Positions 5,539 through 13,464 of a stretch of 22,831 nt of DNA are shown here, piece after piece. The notes beneath the pieces were generated by a model. It worked only from the letters and a program-made list of their open reading frames with translations, ran no database searches and was not told where the DNA came from. Source of the DNA: Campylobacterales bacterium (lineage in GTDB: Bacteria > Campylobacterota > Campylobacteria > Campylobacterales > QNZT01); the NCBI GenBank assembly GCA_027055005.1, contig JALUNR010000210.1:1-22831 (forward strand), in the 5' to 3' direction. A program made the translations under genes and the position numbers. Each line of letters begins with the position of its first letter. Position 1 is the stretch's first letter.

Positions 5539-7854
5539 ATGGAAAAGAAAGATTATGGAGCAAGTAATATTAAAGTCTTAAAAGGACTTGAAGCTGTTAG
5601 AAAAAGACCTGGAATGTATATAGGTGATACAAATATTAGTGGTCTTCACCATATGATTTATGAAGTGGTTGATAACTCTATTGATGAAGCAATGGCTGGA
5701 TTTTGTAATAAAATCTCTATTGAAATAACTACTGAAGGTTCTGCAATTATTAGTGATAATGGTAGAGGTATTCCAACAGCTATGCATCCTACTGAAAAAA
5801 TAAGTGCGGCTACTGTTGTTTTAACTGTACTTCATGCTGGTGGTAAATTTGATAAAGATACTTATAAAGTTAGTGGCGGACTTCATGGAGTTGGAGTTTC
5901 TGTTGTAAATGCTCTTTCAAAAAAGCTTATATTAAAAGTAAATAGAGAAGGCAAAAAACACTACCAAGAATTTGAAAAAGGTATTCCAACTACACCACTT
6001 GAAGTCGTAGGTGATACAAATAGAACTGGAACTACTGTTGAGTTTTGGCCAGATGATAGTATATTTGAAGTTACAGAGTTTAATTATGATACTTTGGCAA
6101 GAAGATTTAAAGAGTTAGCATATCTAAATCCTAATATAACTATTACTTTTAAAGATAATCGTGTTGGTAAAGAGGAAATTTATCACTTTGAGGGTGGAAC
6201 TAAACAGTTTGTTGAGGATTTAAATAAAGCTGATGCTATTATCAAACCTTTACAACTTCAAGATAGTGTTGATGATGTACAAGTTGATATAGCACTTTTA
6301 TATAATACTACTTATCAAGAAAAACTTTATTCTTTTGTAAACAATATAAAAACTCCTGATGGTGGTACTCATGAAGCTGGTTTTAGAGCTGGACTTACTA
6401 GAGCTATAAGTAAGTATATATCTAAAAATGCAGCTCAAAGAGAAAAAGATACTAAGATAAGTGGAGATGATGTTAAAGAGGGACTTATTGCAATAGTAAG
6501 TGTAAAAGTTCCAGAACCTCAGTTTGAAGGACAAACAAAAGGGAAACTGGGAAGCTCTTATGTTAGGCCGATAGTTCAAAGATTAGTAAATGAATCACTT
6601 ACTAAGTATTTTGAAGAAAATCCAATAGAAGCAAAAGCAGTTATGAACAAAGCATTAGCAGCTGCAAGAGGTAGAGAAGCTGCTAAAAAAGCTAGAGAGT
6701 TAACAAGAAAAAAAGACTCTATCAGTGTTGGTACACTTCCAGGAAAACTTGCTGATTGTCAAAGCAAAGATGCAACTATTAGTGAACTTTATCTAGTGGA
6801 GGGAGATAGTGCGGGAGGAAGTGCTAAACAAGGTAGAGATAGAGTTTTTCAAGCGATACTTCCACTAAAAGGTAAGATTTTAAATGTTGAAAAAAGCAGA
6901 ATAGATAAAATCCTAAAGTCAGAAGAAATTACAAATATCATAACAGCTCTTGGATGTGGTATAGGTGAAGAATTTAATGAAGATAAACTAAGATATCACA
7001 AAATAATAGTTATGACAGATGCTGATGTTGATGGAAGTCATATTCAAACTCTACTTTTGACATTTTTGTTTAGATTTTTAAGACCTGTTATTGAAAATGG
7101 GTATGTATATTTAGCTCAGCCACCACTTTATAGATATAAAAAGGGTAAGAAAGAGATATATCTAAAAGATGATAAAGCGATGAATGAGTTTTTGATAGAA
7201 AATGGTATAGATAGCTTTGAATTTGAAGGAATGGGGAAAAAAGATTTAACAGAACTTTTTAAAATAATATCTGCTTATAGAAGTGTTTTAAAAGAGTTAG
7301 AAAAAAGATTTCATGTTATTGAAGTTGTACAATATTTGATAGAAAATCCAGATGTCATAGCCTTAAAGGGTGAAGAATTGTATAAAAATGTAGAAAAATA
7401 TATATCTACTTTAGGATATAATATTCTTAATAAAGTAGTGAATGATGAAATAGTACATTTATATATACAAACTACAAATGGACTTGAAGAAATAAAAATA
7501 GATGATAATCTTTTTACATCACCTCTATATACAGAAGCTGTTTATATAAATAGTAAGATTATAGAAAGAAATATTGATATAGAAAATAGTAGACTTTTAA
7601 AAATGCTTGATGATGTTGAAAAAAATGCTAAAAAAGGTGCATATATACAAAGATATAAAGGTTTAGGAGAAATGAATCCAGAACAGCTTTGGGAAACTAC
7701 CATGGACCCTATGAATAGAAGACTTTTAAAAATAAATATAGAAGATGCTGAGGTTGCTAGTGATACTTTTACACTATTTATGGGTGATGAAGTTGAACCT
7801 AGAAGAAACTTTATACAAGCTCATGCTAAAGATGTTAAGCATTTGGATGTTTGA
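5539..7854 (+). CDS. gyrB: DNA gyrase subunit B
   Basis: GyrB is the ATPase and Toprim subunit of gyrase, which introduces negative supercoils ahead of forks. In 771 residues it shows the GHKL ATPase site: E42 and N46 in YEVVDNSIDEA, ISDNGRGIPT at 71-80, and the glycine loop GGLHGVGVSVVNALS at 113-127. The Toprim acids are E421 in LVEGDSAGGSAKQGRDR and D494, D496 and D498 in MTDADVDGSH. The C-terminal YKGLGEMNPEQLWETTMDP block is present. AGGATAAAGT precedes the ATG. The last codons overlap or abut the queF start region, so queF is probably translated from the same mRNA. Confidence 0.98.
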   Translation: MEKKDYGASNIKVLKGLEAVRKRPGMYIGDTNISGLHHMIYEVVDNSIDEAMAGFCNKISIEITTEGSAIISDNGRGIPTAMHPTEKISAATVVLTVLHAGGKFDKDTYKVSGGLHGVGVSVVNALSKKLILKVNREGKKHYQEFEKGIPTTPLEVVGDTNRTGTTVEFWPDDSIFEVTEFNYDTLARRFKELAYLNPNITITFKDNRVGKEEIYHFEGGTKQFVEDLNKADAIIKPLQLQDSVDDVQVDIALLYNTTYQEKLYSFVNNIKTPDGGTHEAGFRAGLTRAISKYISKNAAQREKDTKISGDDVKEGLIAIVSVKVPEPQFEGQTKGKLGSSYVRPIVQRLVNESLTKYFEENPIEAKAVMNKALAAARGREAAKKARELTRKKDSISVGTLPGKLADCQSKDATISELYLVEGDSAGGSAKQGRDRVFQAILPLKGKILNVEKSRIDKILKSEEITNIITALGCGIGEEFNEDKLRYHKIIVMTDADVDGSHIQTLLLTFLFRFLRPVIENGYVYLAQPPLYRYKKGKKEIYLKDDKAMNEFLIENGIDSFEFEGMGKKDLTELFKIISAYRSVLKELEKRFHVIEVVQYLIENPDVIALKGEELYKNVEKYISTLGYNILNKVVNDEIVHLYIQTTNGLEEIKIDDNLFTSPLYTEAVYINSKIIERNIDIENSRLLKMLDDVEKNAKKGAYIQRYKGLGEMNPEQLWETTMDPMNRRLLKINIEDAEVASDTFTLFMGDEVEPRRNFIQAHAKDVKHLDV

Positions 7855-7856
7855 TT

Positions 7857-8234
7857 ATGAAATATGGTGAAAAAGAAATAATCCAGTTTGATGTGGAGAA
7901 AGATTTTGAAATATGGCCAAATAAGAACAAAAAAAATTATACTATAAAAGTAACATTGCCAGAATTTATGTGTATGTGTCCTAGAAGTGGTTATCCTGAT
8001 TTTGCCACAATATATGTGGAGTATGTACCAGATAAGTATGTAGCAGAGCTAAAAGCTTTAAAACTTTATATAAACTCTTTTTCAAAGAGATATATTTCTC
8101 ATGAAGATAGTGCAAATGAAATATATGATTTACTTGAAAAGAAACTAAAACCTAAAAGTTTAAATATAAGAGCTGATTTTAATCCTAGAGGTAATGTTCA
8201 TACCATAATAGAAATAGATAGTAAAAAATGTTGA
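7857..8234 (+). CDS. queF: NADPH-dependent 7-cyano-7-deazaguanine reductase (unimodular QueF)
   Basis: QueF reduces the nitrile preQ0 to preQ1 in queuosine biosynthesis for tRNA wobble modification. I choose the ATG at 7857 (125 residues), because the TTG at 7851 lies inside the gyrB stop and only 3 bases from the GGA that could act as ribosome-binding site. From this start the catalytic Cys is C41 in CMCPRSGYPDFA, the general acid D48, and the substrate-binding His-Glu pair H82-E83 in ISHEDSANEIYDLL. The C-terminus RADFNPRGNVHT is typical. It follows the gyrB stop by 2 bases and overlaps the next gene by 7. Confidence 0.95.
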   Translation: MKYGEKEIIQFDVEKDFEIWPNKNKKNYTIKVTLPEFMCMCPRSGYPDFATIYVEYVPDKYVAELKALKLYINSFSKRYISHEDSANEIYDLLEKKLKPKSLNIRADFNPRGNVHTIIEIDSKKC

Positions 8235-9466
8235 ATCCTCAACTGATAGAGTTAATATTTTCAGCCTCTTCTATTCAAAGATGGAATGATTATCCTAGAA
8301 TGGTAGATCTTGTTGAACTTGATAAACAAGCTCATAAAATGATTATTGCATATTTATTGGGAAAAATAGAATCGTCACAAGGGAAAAATATAAATTTTAC
8401 TGCTCTTATTGAAATATCTATATTTGAATTTTTAAGAAGAGTTGTTGTTACTGATATTAGACCAGATGTTTTTAGAGTAATTTTGAAGCAAAAAAAAGAT
8501 GAATTAAATATATGGGTTTTAAAACAATTAGAACCACTTATTAAGGATATTGATAATGGTGATTTTTTACTTAGATTTGAAAAATTTTTAGATAATGATG
8601 AATTATATAAAAGAGAGAGGTTTATATTAAAAGCATCTTCTTATATATCCACTAAATGGGAGTTTTCTATCATATATCAAACTAGTCAGTTTTTAAGTGA
8701 TATAGAAAATGTTAAAAATTCAGTTGAAGAAGAGATAGAGGATTATTATGAACTCTTAGGAGTTAGGAAAATAGCTCTTAAGCAGAAACTTTCAAGATTT
8801 ATAGATATTAGTGGAAGGCTGAGATTTCAAAAAAGATGGGCTCAAACTCCTAGGATTCCAGAAACTTCTGTACTTGGTCATATGCTTATAGTATCAATTT
8901 TAAGTTACTTTTATTCATTGGAAATAAAAGCTTGTGACAAGAGGTTACAAAATAACTTTTTTTGTTCACTATTTCACGATTTACCAGAAGCACTAACTAG
9001 AGATATTATAACCCCTGTAAAATACTCAGTAAATGGTTTAGATGAGATTATAAGTGATTATGAAGTGAAGATGATAAATGAAGAAATTTTACCTTTAATA
9101 CCTTCTGCTATTATAGATGAATTTAAGTATCTTTTAGGAATATATGGAGATAAAAAAGATGAGTTTTTAGATAAGACTTATCAACAAAAAATAAAAATAG
9201 TAGATAATTTGCAACTTTATAATCATGATAAATACAATGTTATAGATGGTAAAGCATTAAAAATGTGTGATAGATTTGCTGCTTTTATGGAGGCTAGTTT
9301 ATCTGTATATCATGGTGTAAAATCAAATGAACTTATAAATGGCAAAATAGAAATTGAATCAAAAATCAAATCAAATTCAAAAGTAAATAGTGTGGATTTT
9401 GGAAATTTAGTTGATAGTGTAAATAAATACTTTAAAAACTCCTCCCAAGATTACTGCGGCACATAA
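8228..9466 (+). CDS. HD-domain hydrolase, YfbR-like, with an apparently degenerate first HD repeat
   Basis: This 412-residue protein looks like two HD units in tandem. The C-terminal unit resembles YfbR-type 5'-nucleotidases and has the metal ligands H218 (VLGHMLIVS), H250-D251 in SLFHDLPEALTRDIITPVKY and probably D348 in KMCDRFAAFMEA. The N-terminal unit aligns in register: H36 in DKQAHKMIIAYLL matches H218, but the HD pair is replaced by E67-F68 in SIFEFLRRVVVTDI, with the TD/RD segment again 9 residues on. It is therefore probably catalytic only in the second half. The substrate is unknown; a nucleotide monophosphate is an inference from YfbR. Its last codons are antisense to the 4.5S RNA. 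Confidence 0.8.
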   Translation: MLNPQLIELIFSASSIQRWNDYPRMVDLVELDKQAHKMIIAYLLGKIESSQGKNINFTALIEISIFEFLRRVVVTDIRPDVFRVILKQKKDELNIWVLKQLEPLIKDIDNGDFLLRFEKFLDNDELYKRERFILKASSYISTKWEFSIIYQTSQFLSDIENVKNSVEEEIEDYYELLGVRKIALKQKLSRFIDISGRLRFQKRWAQTPRIPETSVLGHMLIVSILSYFYSLEIKACDKRLQNNFFCSLFHDLPEALTRDIITPVKYSVNGLDEIISDYEVKMINEEILPLIPSAIIDEFKYLLGIYGDKKDEFLDKTYQQKIKIVDNLQLYNHDKYNVIDGKALKMCDRFAAFMEASLSVYHGVKSNELINGKIEIESKIKSNSKVNSVDFGNLVDSVNKYFKNSSQDYCGT

Positions 9467-9542
9467 GTAGTTAAGGTGTGCTGCTGTGTTCCCACCCTGA
9501 CACGGTGTCTCAAAAACCTATTGCACAGGTCTTGGAAGAAGC
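9437..9542 (-). ncRNA. ffs: 4.5S signal recognition particle RNA (small bacterial SRP RNA)
   Basis: On the minus strand the conserved domain-IV hairpin is plain: GTCAGG, GTG, loop GGAA, CAC, AGCAGC, equivalent to the Ffh-binding GGTCAGG..GGAA..AGCAGC of other bacteria. The ends close in a 12-bp helix: CTTCTTCCAAGA (9541-9530) pairs completely with TCTTGGGAGGAG (9450-9439), allowing two G-U pairs. Length of about 105 bases fits the small SRP RNA. The RNA binds Ffh and targets nascent membrane proteins. Ends are approximate; the 5' end is placed from the promoter. The 3' third of about 30 bases is antisense to the end of the HD gene. Confidence 0.9.
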
Positions 9543-9548
9543 GAGATA

Positions 9549-9554
9549 ATTATA
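9549..9554 (-). promoter_or_regulatory. -10 box of the 4.5S RNA gene
   Basis: A perfect TATAAT on the minus strand lies 7 bases before G9542, which would start the RNA just outside its terminal helix. The region 9543-9590 is the divergent promoter region shared with the downstream + strand gene at 9591. No strong -35 was seen. Confidence 0.65.
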
Positions 9555-9590
9555 GTATATTTATATAAAAAATAGATTAAAAGAGTAAAA

Positions 9591-10040
9591 ATGAGCTTAT
9601 TTGAGTTAATAAAAATTAGATTTTTATCATTTTTTAGAGATATTTTTGTATATCATACAAATTCATTAGAATTTCGGGCAAAAATTATAGCATCAGTTGT
9701 TGCTATTAGAAATAGTATAAATAAATGTGAAGAAGAACATCTTTATAAGTTAGCTTATAAAACATATAAAAATGATGATGCAAGAGCTAAGATTTTGATA
9801 CAAATAACAAAAGAGTATATTTCAAAAATTATAGAAAAAAATGAATTAGATATAAATTCTTTAATAAAAAATATAGATGATACAATCAAAAAAAGTAAAA
9901 AATTAGTTTATAAAATAAATATTAAAGAGTTAAAAAAGTTTTTAAATTGTACAGAGAATGATGAAGAGATTCATATTATTCAAAAAAGAATAATAGAATT
10001 TCTTCAATCTGAAATAAGAGAATATTCTAAGAGTAAATAG
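9591..10040 (+). CDS. Conserved-looking helical protein of unknown function
   Basis: I do not recognise this 149-residue protein. It is Lys/Ile/Glu-rich and predicted largely helical, without a signal peptide. The first 20 residues (MSLFELIKIRFLSFFRDIFV) are amphipathic and aromatic and could associate with the membrane. The section EFRAKIIASVVAIRNSINKCEEEHLYKLA, and again IKELKKFLNCTENDEEIHIIQKRIIEFL, faintly resembles the repeated helix-turn-acidic pattern of TerB-like domains, but the Asp-Gly residues are missing, so this is only a guess. It is monocistronic on the + strand, with start at ATG 9591 and a weak AAGAG site, and it converges with the DUF2853 gene, overlapping it by 14 bases. 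Confidence 0.6.
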   Translation: MSLFELIKIRFLSFFRDIFVYHTNSLEFRAKIIASVVAIRNSINKCEEEHLYKLAYKTYKNDDARAKILIQITKEYISKIIEKNELDINSLIKNIDDTIKKSKKLVYKINIKELKKFLNCTENDEEIHIIQKRIIEFLQSEIREYSKSK

Positions 10041-10362
10041 ACTCTTTATTAAATTTTTGTACTAAAAGTGCATAAAATAAAGCTCTGTATTTATTTCTAT
10101 TTGAAGTTCCCATCTTCTCACATACTTCTTTTATAGATGAGTCTAAATTATCACTATCAAGTCCTAGTTTCTTTTGTAAAAAATTAGTTTTTACCCTATC
10201 TAATTCACTTTGATCACTACAAGAAACTGTTTCTGCATCTTTTTTATGGATAGATGGACCAAGTCCTTTTGTAACTTTTGTTATTAAATCTTCACTTAAA
10301 CCTAAACCTAAATCATTAGCATTTTTTACATAATTTGCTATCTTTTGCTCTGTCTTTGTCAT
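10027..10362 (-). CDS. DUF2853 family protein
   Basis: The 111 residues follow the DUF2853 pattern closely: LITKVTKGLGPSIHKKDAETVSCSDQSELDRVKTNFLQKKLGL in the middle, then IKEVCEKMGTSNRNKYRALFYALLVQKFNKESIYS. The family is small, soluble, cytosolic and helical; its function is unknown to me. The ATG overlaps the stop of the upstream thioredoxin gene as ATGA, so the two are translationally coupled. Its 3' end overlaps the convergent gene ending at 10040 by 14 bases. Confidence 0.85.
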   Translation of the reverse strand: MTKTEQKIANYVKNANDLGLGLSEDLITKVTKGLGPSIHKKDAETVSCSDQSELDRVKTNFLQKKLGLDSDNLDSSIKEVCEKMGTSNRNKYRALFYALLVQKFNKESIYS

Positions 10363-10937
10363 TTTTGTTCCTTTGTTGAGTTGTCTTCTACTGTCGTAGT
10401 AATAGTTGTACTATTTGTATCTGTATAAAGTGTATCAGTTAAATTTTTTAATTCTTCTGGACTTACTATACCATTTCCAAAATTTACAACTTTTCCATTT
10501 GTATCTAGTACCACCATAAATGGTATTCCCCAATTCCACTTTGTTCTATAACCTATAAGATCAATAAATTGACTATATTTTGAACCTGCAACTAATCTAT
10601 AATTTAAACCTCTATCTTTTGCAAAACTTTTTAAACCTTCTTCATCAATTCCTTGTACTTCAAATCCTAAAATTACTGCTTTTTTTGCATAATCTTTATC
10701 ATTTGTAAATTTAACAAATCCAGGCATTTCCATTCTGCAAGGAGGACATCTATGGCCAAAAAAAGCTAAAAATACAACTTTACCTTTCAATTCTTTTATA
10801 TCTAAGCCTTTTTCCGTACTTACAATATGATAACTATTTCCTTGTATATCTGTTATATCAAAAGTTGGGACAGATTTTAGTGGTGTCTTGGCAAATAATA
10901 GACCAAATAATACTAAAAGTATTGCTAAAAATTTCAT
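10359..10937 (-). CDS. Periplasmic TlpA-like thioredoxin-fold protein
   Basis: This 192-residue protein is a thiol-disulphide oxidoreductase of the TlpA/ResA type. The N-terminal segment MKFLAILLVLFGLLFA is a signal peptide or anchor without a lipobox Cys, so a periplasmic site is expected. The redox motif is C64-P-P-C67 in FFGHRCPPCRMEMPGF. A cis-Pro is present in WGIPFMVVLDTNGKVV. The C-terminus has a Thr-rich tail (NSTTITTTVEDNSTKE). Such proteins reduce disulphides, for example in cytochrome c maturation, but no such genes are nearby, so the partner is unknown. It lies 56 bases after argS and has its own promoter-like region with an inverted repeat. Confidence 0.88.
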   Translation of the reverse strand: MKFLAILLVLFGLLFAKTPLKSVPTFDITDIQGNSYHIVSTEKGLDIKELKGKVVFLAFFGHRCPPCRMEMPGFVKFTNDKDYAKKAVILGFEVQGIDEEGLKSFAKDRGLNYRLVAGSKYSQFIDLIGYRTKWNWGIPFMVVLDTNGKVVNFGNGIVSPEELKNLTDTLYTDTNSTTITTTVEDNSTKEQK

Positions 10938-10956
10938 TATAAATCCTTTTTATTTT

Positions 10957-10991
10957 ATTATACACAAAAAGTATAAACAAATTGTGTATAA
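10957..10991 (-). promoter_or_regulatory. Probable promoter of the tlpA-like gene with a 10-bp inverted repeat
   Basis: TTATACACAA at 10958-10967 is a perfect inverse of TTGTGTATAA at 10982-10991, with 14 bases between. On the minus strand one arm contains a perfect TATAAT (complement of 10957-10962) about 20 bases before the tlpA-like ATG, and the other arm covers the -35 position. This suits an operator for a dimeric regulator. A weak stem-loop at the end of argS is an alternative, but no T run follows it on the minus strand. Confidence 0.5.
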
Positions 10992-10993
10992 AT

Positions 10994-12580
10994 TTACATT
11001 TTATATTTTGCTTCTATACCCATAAGTTTTAAGCCAGTTCTTATACTAAGAGCTACTACAAGTAATATTTTTAAATATATATTCTCTTTTTCACTTCCTA
11101 CTATTTGATTTTTATTATAAAACTGATGAAGTAAGGATGCAAGATTTTTTAAATATTCACTTATTTTTTGAAGTTGACGACTTTCATATGCATCATTTAA
11201 AACTTCATTTAAAAGTAAAGCATTAAATAAAAGATTTTTTTCATCATCTTCTAAATTTTCTAGCTTTGTTTGTTTAATATTTCCTAAACTTTTTTTACTT
11301 TTTTGTACTAGTTGATTTATCCTAGCATGAGCATAATTTATATAGTATATTGGATTTGAACTATCCTGCTTTTTCAAATCATCTATATCAAATTCTAAGT
11401 GTGTATCACTCTTTTTTGTTAAAAAAACAAACCTAAGAGCATCACTTCCAATCTCTTGAATTATATCACTCATAAGTATAAAATTTCCTGCTCTTTTGCT
11501 CATCTTATAAGGTTTTCCACCTTTTAGAAGTGATACCATTTGAGATAGGATAACCTCTAGTTTACTCTCGTCATAACCTAAAAATTTTATGGCTGCTTTT
11601 ACTCTAGATATATATCCGTGATGATCAGCTCCCCAGATGTTTATATATTCATCATAGCCTCTTTTAAACTTTTGGTTATGGTAGATTATATCTCCTGCTA
11701 AGTAAGTTGGTCTACCATCTTCTCTAACTATAACTCTATCTTTTTCATCTCCAAACTTTGAAGAGTTTAGCCATAGTTTTCCATCTTTTGTATAAGTTGC
11801 ATCGGAGTCTCTTTGAAGTTTTTTTAAAGTTTCATCCCAAAGTTTAAAAAGTTCTTTTTCAGAGGCAAATGAGTCAAACTCAATACCAGCAGATTTGAGA
11901 TTATCTTTTATGAGGATAAGCATTTTATCTTTTGCCCAAGTTGAAAGCTCTTCTATAACACTCTCATCTTTAAAATAATCTTCCCCAAACTCTGCTATAG
12001 CCTTTTTTGCAAGGTCTATAATATAATCTCCCCTATAATACTCTTCAGGATACTCTACATCTTTTCCTAAAACTTCACTTGCCCCAAGATATAGGCTAAT
12101 TCCTAAAAGTCTAATCTGGTTCCCAGCATCATTTACATAGTATTCACTTTGTATATCATAACCTAGATGTTTGGCAACTCTATAAAGTGTATCTCCAAAT
12201 ACTGCACCACGGGCATGACCTATATGAAGTGGACCAGTTGGATTTGCACTTACATATTCTAAGAGTATCTTTTTATTTTTATTATCTTTTGCAAAGTTTT
12301 CTTCATCATTTAAAGCTTCATTTGAAAGTGAGTTTAGAAAAGTACTACTTAGTTTAAAGTTTATATATCCTTTTAGACTTTCAACATTATCAAAGATATT
12401 ACTTTGTTTAAATTTTTCACAAAGTTCATCAGCGATAATTATAGGTGATTTTTTATAATTTTTAGCTAGAGAAAAAGCAACAGGTGAAGCATAATGCCCA
12501 AAAGATATATCTTTGGGCTTTTCCAGTGCATTTAGAGATGGTATCTCTTTTTGTATATGTTTAAGAACTATTTTTTTCAA
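10994..12580 (-). CDS. argS: Arginyl-tRNA synthetase
   Basis: ArgS charges tRNA-Arg. The 528-residue class I enzyme shows the HIGH motif as H119-I-G-H122 in NPTGPLHIGHARGAVFGD, and the KMSKS loop as KMSKR at 359-363 in GGKPYKMSKRAGNF. The N-terminal Arg-S additional domain and the C-terminal DALR anticodon-binding domain (from about 400) are present. Translation must begin at the TTG at 12580: an in-frame TGA lies two codons upstream and no other start codon follows within the N-terminal domain. The ribosome-binding AAGGA lies in the loop of a perfect 11-bp hairpin. It is 13 bases after tatA. Confidence 0.96.
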   Translation of the reverse strand: MKKIVLKHIQKEIPSLNALEKPKDISFGHYASPVAFSLAKNYKKSPIIIADELCEKFKQSNIFDNVESLKGYINFKLSSTFLNSLSNEALNDEENFAKDNKNKKILLEYVSANPTGPLHIGHARGAVFGDTLYRVAKHLGYDIQSEYYVNDAGNQIRLLGISLYLGASEVLGKDVEYPEEYYRGDYIIDLAKKAIAEFGEDYFKDESVIEELSTWAKDKMLILIKDNLKSAGIEFDSFASEKELFKLWDETLKKLQRDSDATYTKDGKLWLNSSKFGDEKDRVIVREDGRPTYLAGDIIYHNQKFKRGYDEYINIWGADHHGYISRVKAAIKFLGYDESKLEVILSQMVSLLKGGKPYKMSKRAGNFILMSDIIQEIGSDALRFVFLTKKSDTHLEFDIDDLKKQDSSNPIYYINYAHARINQLVQKSKKSLGNIKQTKLENLEDDEKNLLFNALLLNEVLNDAYESRQLQKISEYLKNLASLLHQFYNKNQIVGSEKENIYLKILLVVALSIRTGLKLMGIEAKYKM

Positions 12581-12610
12581 ATCTCAAAAATCCTTATGCT
12601 TTTTGAGATT
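12580..12610 (-). promoter_or_regulatory. Hairpin enclosing the argS ribosome-binding site and abutting its TTG start
   Basis: On the minus strand AATCTCAAAAA (12610-12600) pairs perfectly with TTTTTGAGATT (12590-12580), an 11-bp stem with loop GCATAAGGA. The tatA stop codon and the argS Shine-Dalgarno AAGGA sit in the loop, and the last stem base is the first base of the argS TTG start. No T run follows, so it is not a standard terminator. It could tune argS translation or stabilise or cleave the tatA-argS mRNA. Confidence 0.5.
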
Positions 12611-12815
12611 CTTCAGTTTTTATCTCTTTTGTATTTTCCTCTTTAGCTTCTATAGACTCTTTCTTATTTTCATTTTCTTCTTCGTTTAATGCTTTTTTGA
12701 AGTTTCTTATACCTCCACCAAGACCTTTCGCAAGTTCTGGTATTTTTTTACCTCCAAAAAGAAGAAGTATAACTAATGCTATAACCATTAGTTCCATTCC
12801 ACTAGGTATTCCCAT
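12594..12815 (-). CDS. tatA: Twin-arginine translocase subunit TatA
   Basis: TatA oligomerises in the inner membrane to form the path for folded Tat substrates. I start it at the ATG at 12815 (73 residues), preceded by AAAGGA with 7 bases of spacing. The longer open frame to 12887 would add 24 residues before the conserved MGIPSGMELMVIALVILLLFGG and has no support. The short N-terminal membrane helix (about 6-20) ends in the invariant F-G (F20-G21), followed by the amphipathic helix KKIPELAKGLGGGIRNFKKAL and an acidic, Lys/Glu-rich tail. tatC is not in the window. Its position between gmk and argS matches C. jejuni. Confidence 0.94.
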   Translation of the reverse strand: MGIPSGMELMVIALVILLLFGGKKIPELAKGLGGGIRNFKKALNEEENENKKESIEAKEENTKEIKTEESQKA

Positions 12816-12864
12816 GATAAATCCTTTAAATTTTTTAGTAATTATAACATAAAAGTTTAATAGA

Positions 12865-13464
12865 TTACCAATTAGAGCTAAAATCATTGATAAACTTGAG
12901 AGGTTTTTTTAATTTTGCTACCTCTATTATCTTTTTTAATTCACTAAAAGCTTTATTAAAGTCATCATTTATTATAAAAAACTCATATTCATTTGCCCTT
13001 TGCATCTCTTCTTTCGCATTTTTTAGTCTGTTTTGTATATCTTCTTTTGTATCTGTATTTCTATTTAAAAGTCTTTTTTCAAGTTCTTTTTGATTTGGAG
13101 TTGTTATAAAAACAGAGGTTGTAAGAAGAGGAAATTTTTCTTTTATTATATTATGACCTTGAACATCTATATCAAATATTACAAGTTTGTTTTCTTGAAG
13201 AGCTTTTATGACAGGTTTTATACTTGTGCCATAGTAATTGTTGTGAACTTCTGCCCATTCTAAAAAGTTTCCTTCCTGTATATCTTTTTCAAACTCTTCA
13301 CGAGAAACATAGTAGTAATTTATACCATTCTTTTCTCCACTCCTTATATCTCTTGTTGTGGTAGAAATAGAAAAATAAGCATTCTCTTTTTTTAGTATTT
13401 TACTTATAAGAGAACTTTTTCCACAACCACTAGGACCAGATAAAATAAGCATTGATCCACTCAT
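12865..13464 (-). CDS. gmk: Guanylate kinase
   Basis: Gmk phosphorylates GMP to GDP with ATP, feeding GTP, dGTP and cyclic di-GMP pools. From ATG 13464 it has 199 residues. The P-loop is GPSGCGKS at 10-17, and the GMP-binding region TTTRDIRSGEKNGINYYYVSREEF and FLEWAEVHNNYYGTS is complete. The chosen start overlaps the stop of the upstream acidic protein gene as ATGA, with GAGGA about 9 bases before. The TTG one codon earlier is not needed. The overlap indicates translational coupling with the acidic gene. The gene order is as in C. jejuni. Confidence 0.96.
   Translation of the reverse strand: MSGSMLILSGPSGCGKSSLISKILKKENAYFSISTTTRDIRSGEKNGINYYYVSREEFEKDIQEGNFLEWAEVHNNYYGTSIKPVIKALQENKLVIFDIDVQGHNIIKEKFPLLTTSVFITTPNQKELEKRLLNRNTDTKEDIQNRLKNAKEEMQRANEYEFFIINDDFNKAFSELKKIIEVAKLKKPLKFINDFSSNW

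Noticed and set aside
6567..6574. GCCGATAG in gyrB, 7/8 to the sigma-28 -10
   Set aside because: No TAAA lies 15 bases upstream, and the match is in the middle of a conserved coding block.
9437..9542. 4.5S RNA on the + strand, because CAGGTC..GGAAGAAGC at 9526-9542 resembles the SRP loop
   Set aside because: That strand lacks the asymmetric AGCAGC partner; the minus strand has the full GUCAGG-GGAA-AGCAGC hairpin and a TATAAT in the right place.
11806..11822. TCCGATGC on the minus strand in argS with a TAAA upstream
   Set aside because: The spacing is 16 rather than 15 and the -10 matches only 5/8; it is inside conserved coding sequence.
12816..12887. Longer N-terminus for tatA
   Set aside because: It adds hydrophobic residues before the conserved TatA start, reaches into gmk, and lacks a ribosome-binding site, unlike the ATG at 12815.
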